Source: an uncultured Tateyamaria sp. (GTDB lineage: Bacteria > Pseudomonadota > Alphaproteobacteria > Rhodobacterales > Rhodobacteraceae). Taken from it: a stretch of 64,000 nt of DNA. Of this stretch, positions 62,463 to 64,000 are shown one piece after another; position 1 is the first letter of the stretch, and each line of letters opens with the position of its first letter. The notes beneath the pieces are model-generated. The model ran no database searches and had not been told where the DNA came from. It saw only the letters and a program-made list of their open reading frames with translations. A program made the translations under genes and the position numbers. The stretch covers positions 62,001 through 126,000 of the forward strand of contig NZ_CANLVZ010000002.1 of the NCBI RefSeq assembly GCF_947494755.1. The letters run 5' to 3'.

Positions 62463-64000
62463 ATGAGTACAATTACAGGCGGCGGCGGCGACGAGACGCT
62501 CACTGGAGGATCGGGAGATGACTCCATCAACGGTGGCGGCGGCAACGATTCTGTGGTGGCAAACGACGGTAACGACCTCGTTGTCACCGGCAGCGGTGAT
62601 GACACGATCCACGGCGGCTTAGGCGACGACACCATTCACTCCGGCGAGGGTGCTGATTCCATTTCCGGAGATGAAGGTCATGACAGCGTCACGGCAGGTG
62701 GCGGCAATGACACGGTCCGCGGGGACGAGGGCAACGATACCATCTGGGCGCAGCAGGGCGATGACTACGTCGAAGGCGGCAGCGGTGATGATGTCATTGG
62801 GGGTAACGAGGGCAATGACACCCTCCACGGTGGCGATGGTAACGACCTAGTTGGGGGTGATGAAGGTCAGGACAGTGTTTCGGGTGGCCTTGGGCACGAC
62901 ACCCTGCATGGCGGCGACGACAATGATACAGTCGACGGTGGCGCGGGTGATGACGACGTACATGGTGATCTGGGCGATGACTTCGTGTCGGGCGGTGACG
63001 GCAACGACACTGTCAGCGGCCAAAGCGGCAATGACACATTGCGTGGCGGTGTCGGCAACGACTCGATCTACGGCGGAAGCGGCAACGACGACATCCAAGG
63101 CAACACGGGCGATGACCAAGCATATGGCGGCACCGGGGCGGATTCTATCTCGGGCGGTGATGGCCGGGACACCCTCTATGGTGAGGATGGCGACGATACG
63201 ATTCATGGCGACGCTGATGACGACATCATCAGTGGCGGCGCCGGTCGCGATACGATTAGTGGCGGGTCAGGCCATGACGTCATCTATGCGGGGGACGATG
63301 ACGACTCCGTAACCGGCGGAAGCGGTGACGATACAATTTATGGCGACGCCGGAAATGACACGATATCGGGTTTCATCGGTGCCGACAGCATTGATGGCGG
63401 TGACGGGAATGACAGCATATCCGGCGGTGACGGAAACGATAGCCTGCACGGAGGTGCTGGCGCAGATACAATCAATGGCGACGGCGGCAATGACACACTT
63501 CAAGGAGGTGGCGGCAACGATACACTTAGCGGGGGTGTCGGGAACGACCAGATCGACGGCGGCGCGGACAATGACAGCATCCAGGGCGGCGACGGAGCTG
63601 ACACCATTCAGGGTGGCGACGGTGACGACAGCATCGATGGTGGCAACAACGAAGACAGTATCAGTGGCGGCGAGGGGGCAGACACAATCAATGCCGGAAA
63701 CGGCGATGACGACGTGTCCGGCGGCACGGGCAATGATAGCATTGTGGGCGGAACCGGCAACGACACCCTATCGGGCGACGAGGGTGATGACACGATCAGT
63801 GCAGGCAGCGAGGCGGACACGGTCTTTGGGGGATCGGGCAATGATAGCCTGAGAGGCGATGCCGGGGATGACAGCGTCTACGGCGGGGACGGCCGCGACA
63901 CATTGCATGGGGGCAATGACAACGACCGCCTGGAGGGTGGCGCAGGCGATGATGCGCTGCACGGTGACGCCGGCAACGACGTCCTGATTGGGGGTGCGGG
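62463..64000 (+). CDS. RTX-repeat calcium-binding protein (partial, 3' end outside window)
   Basis: The frame is open from ATG 62463 (AAAGGTAAGG upstream) to the window end, so at least 512 residues. From about residue 5 onward it is an unbroken array of Gly-Gly-x-Gly-Asn/Asp-Asp nonapeptide repeats (GGSGDD, GGDGND, GGAGDD types) that fold into a calcium-filled beta roll. Such proteins are usually secreted by a type I system, with the signal at the C-terminus, which is not seen here. No enzyme or adhesin domain precedes the repeats, which is unusual. All repeat units stay in frame, so it is intact as far as visible. Role unknown: surface or matrix protein is plausible. Confidence 0.93.
   Translation, partial: MSTITGGGGDETLTGGSGDDSINGGGGNDSVVANDGNDLVVTGSGDDTIHGGLGDDTIHSGEGADSISGDEGHDSVTAGGGNDTVRGDEGNDTIWAQQGDDYVEGGSGDDVIGGNEGNDTLHGGDGNDLVGGDEGQDSVSGGLGHDTLHGGDDNDTVDGGAGDDDVHGDLGDDFVSGGDGNDTVSGQSGNDTLRGGVGNDSIYGGSGNDDIQGNTGDDQAYGGTGADSISGGDGRDTLYGEDGDDTIHGDADDDIISGGAGRDTISGGSGHDVIYAGDDDDSVTGGSGDDTIYGDAGNDTISGFIGADSIDGGDGNDSISGGDGNDSLHGGAGADTINGDGGNDTLQGGGGNDTLSGGVGNDQIDGGADNDSIQGGDGADTIQGGDGDDSIDGGNNEDSISGGEGADTINAGNGDDDVSGGTGNDSIVGGTGNDTLSGDEGDDTISAGSEADTVFGGSGNDSLRGDAGDDSVYGGDGRDTLHGGNDNDRLEGGAGDDALHGDAGNDVLIGGA
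62475..64000 (+). repeat. RTX coding repeat array
   Basis: About 170 six-to-nine-residue units are too diverged at DNA level to count exactly by eye. The 27-base period of GGC/GGT-rich codons followed by GAC/GAT-rich ones runs through the whole segment. It spans the gene from its fifth codon to the window edge. Confidence 0.75.

Noticed and set aside
62475-64000. Repeat array as a CRISPR or tandem non-coding repeat
   Set aside because: The units have no constant repeat with unique spacers; all stay in one reading frame and spell RTX nonapeptides.

Overview
The window looks like chromosomal DNA of a marine alphaproteobacterium of the Rhodobacterales (Roseobacter group). GC is high in most genes. 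The supporting features are a TRAP transporter operon, an lgt-midA-pgeF gene string, an Hsp20-DUF1150 pair, a divergent lrp/trxB pair, a YdcH-purE-purK string, groESL under a CIRCE element and several short roseobacter-type proteins. The genus cannot be told from sequence alone. No rRNA, tRNA, CRISPR array, integrase or transposase was seen. Two genes run off the window: an RND adaptor at the left edge and an RTX-repeat protein at the right edge.

Layout. 1-4151: RND efflux adaptor and pump. 4273-15982: a peptide-type ABC importer with two paralogous binding proteins, whose gene string is interrupted by two AT-richer inserts. The first insert holds a secreted hypothetical protein, a PQQ sugar dehydrogenase and a cytochrome c. 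The second holds a divergent SDR/TetR pair around a long palindrome. The two permeases and two ATPases follow. 15979-19992 (minus): bdhA, patatin, cupin and MFS genes as one tight operon. 20182-24161: a divergent catabolic cluster (metallo-beta-lactamase-fold hydrolase and monooxygenase one way; IMDH-like dehydrogenase, Gfo/Idh oxidoreductase and GntR regulator the other way) around a candidate GntR operator. 24169-34948: a second catabolic region with TRAP transporter, IclR regulator, GMC oxidoreductase, OtnC/OtnK, an Asp/Glu-racemase-fold protein, an M24 peptidase-like protein and a PLP lyase. 35458-40252: KAS III-like enzyme, cNMP-binding patatin, an arsH remnant, a CII-like protein, a structured intergenic region and thymidine kinase. 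40261-46273: housekeeping genes (hydroxyacid dehydrogenase, csaA, proC, ybjN, ubiK, lgt, midA, pgeF). 46516-53015: a small basic protein, a Hint-domain protein, lrp, trxB, a membrane-bound [2Fe-2S]/adenylate cyclase fusion and a fused ATP sulfurylase/APS kinase. 53148-62188: phzF, DUF1150, hsp20, ydcH, purEK, phnM, lipase, Nudix, EamA and groESL. 62463-64000: start of a protein made almost entirely of calcium-binding RTX repeats.

How the parts may work together. The two catabolic regions each pair uptake or hydrolysis with oxidation and a local regulator. OtnK and OtnC would feed a four-carbon sugar acid into central metabolism as dihydroxyacetone phosphate, but the usual dehydrogenase is not adjacent. 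The most distinctive single gene is the cyclase at 49493-51178. It joins a six-helix, histidine-containing membrane domain to a plant-type ferredoxin domain and a class III cyclase, and it lies just after thioredoxin reductase. A possible cAMP target, the cNMP-binding patatin, lies 11 kb away. The RND pump is also unusual because the canonical proton-relay Asp and Lys are replaced.
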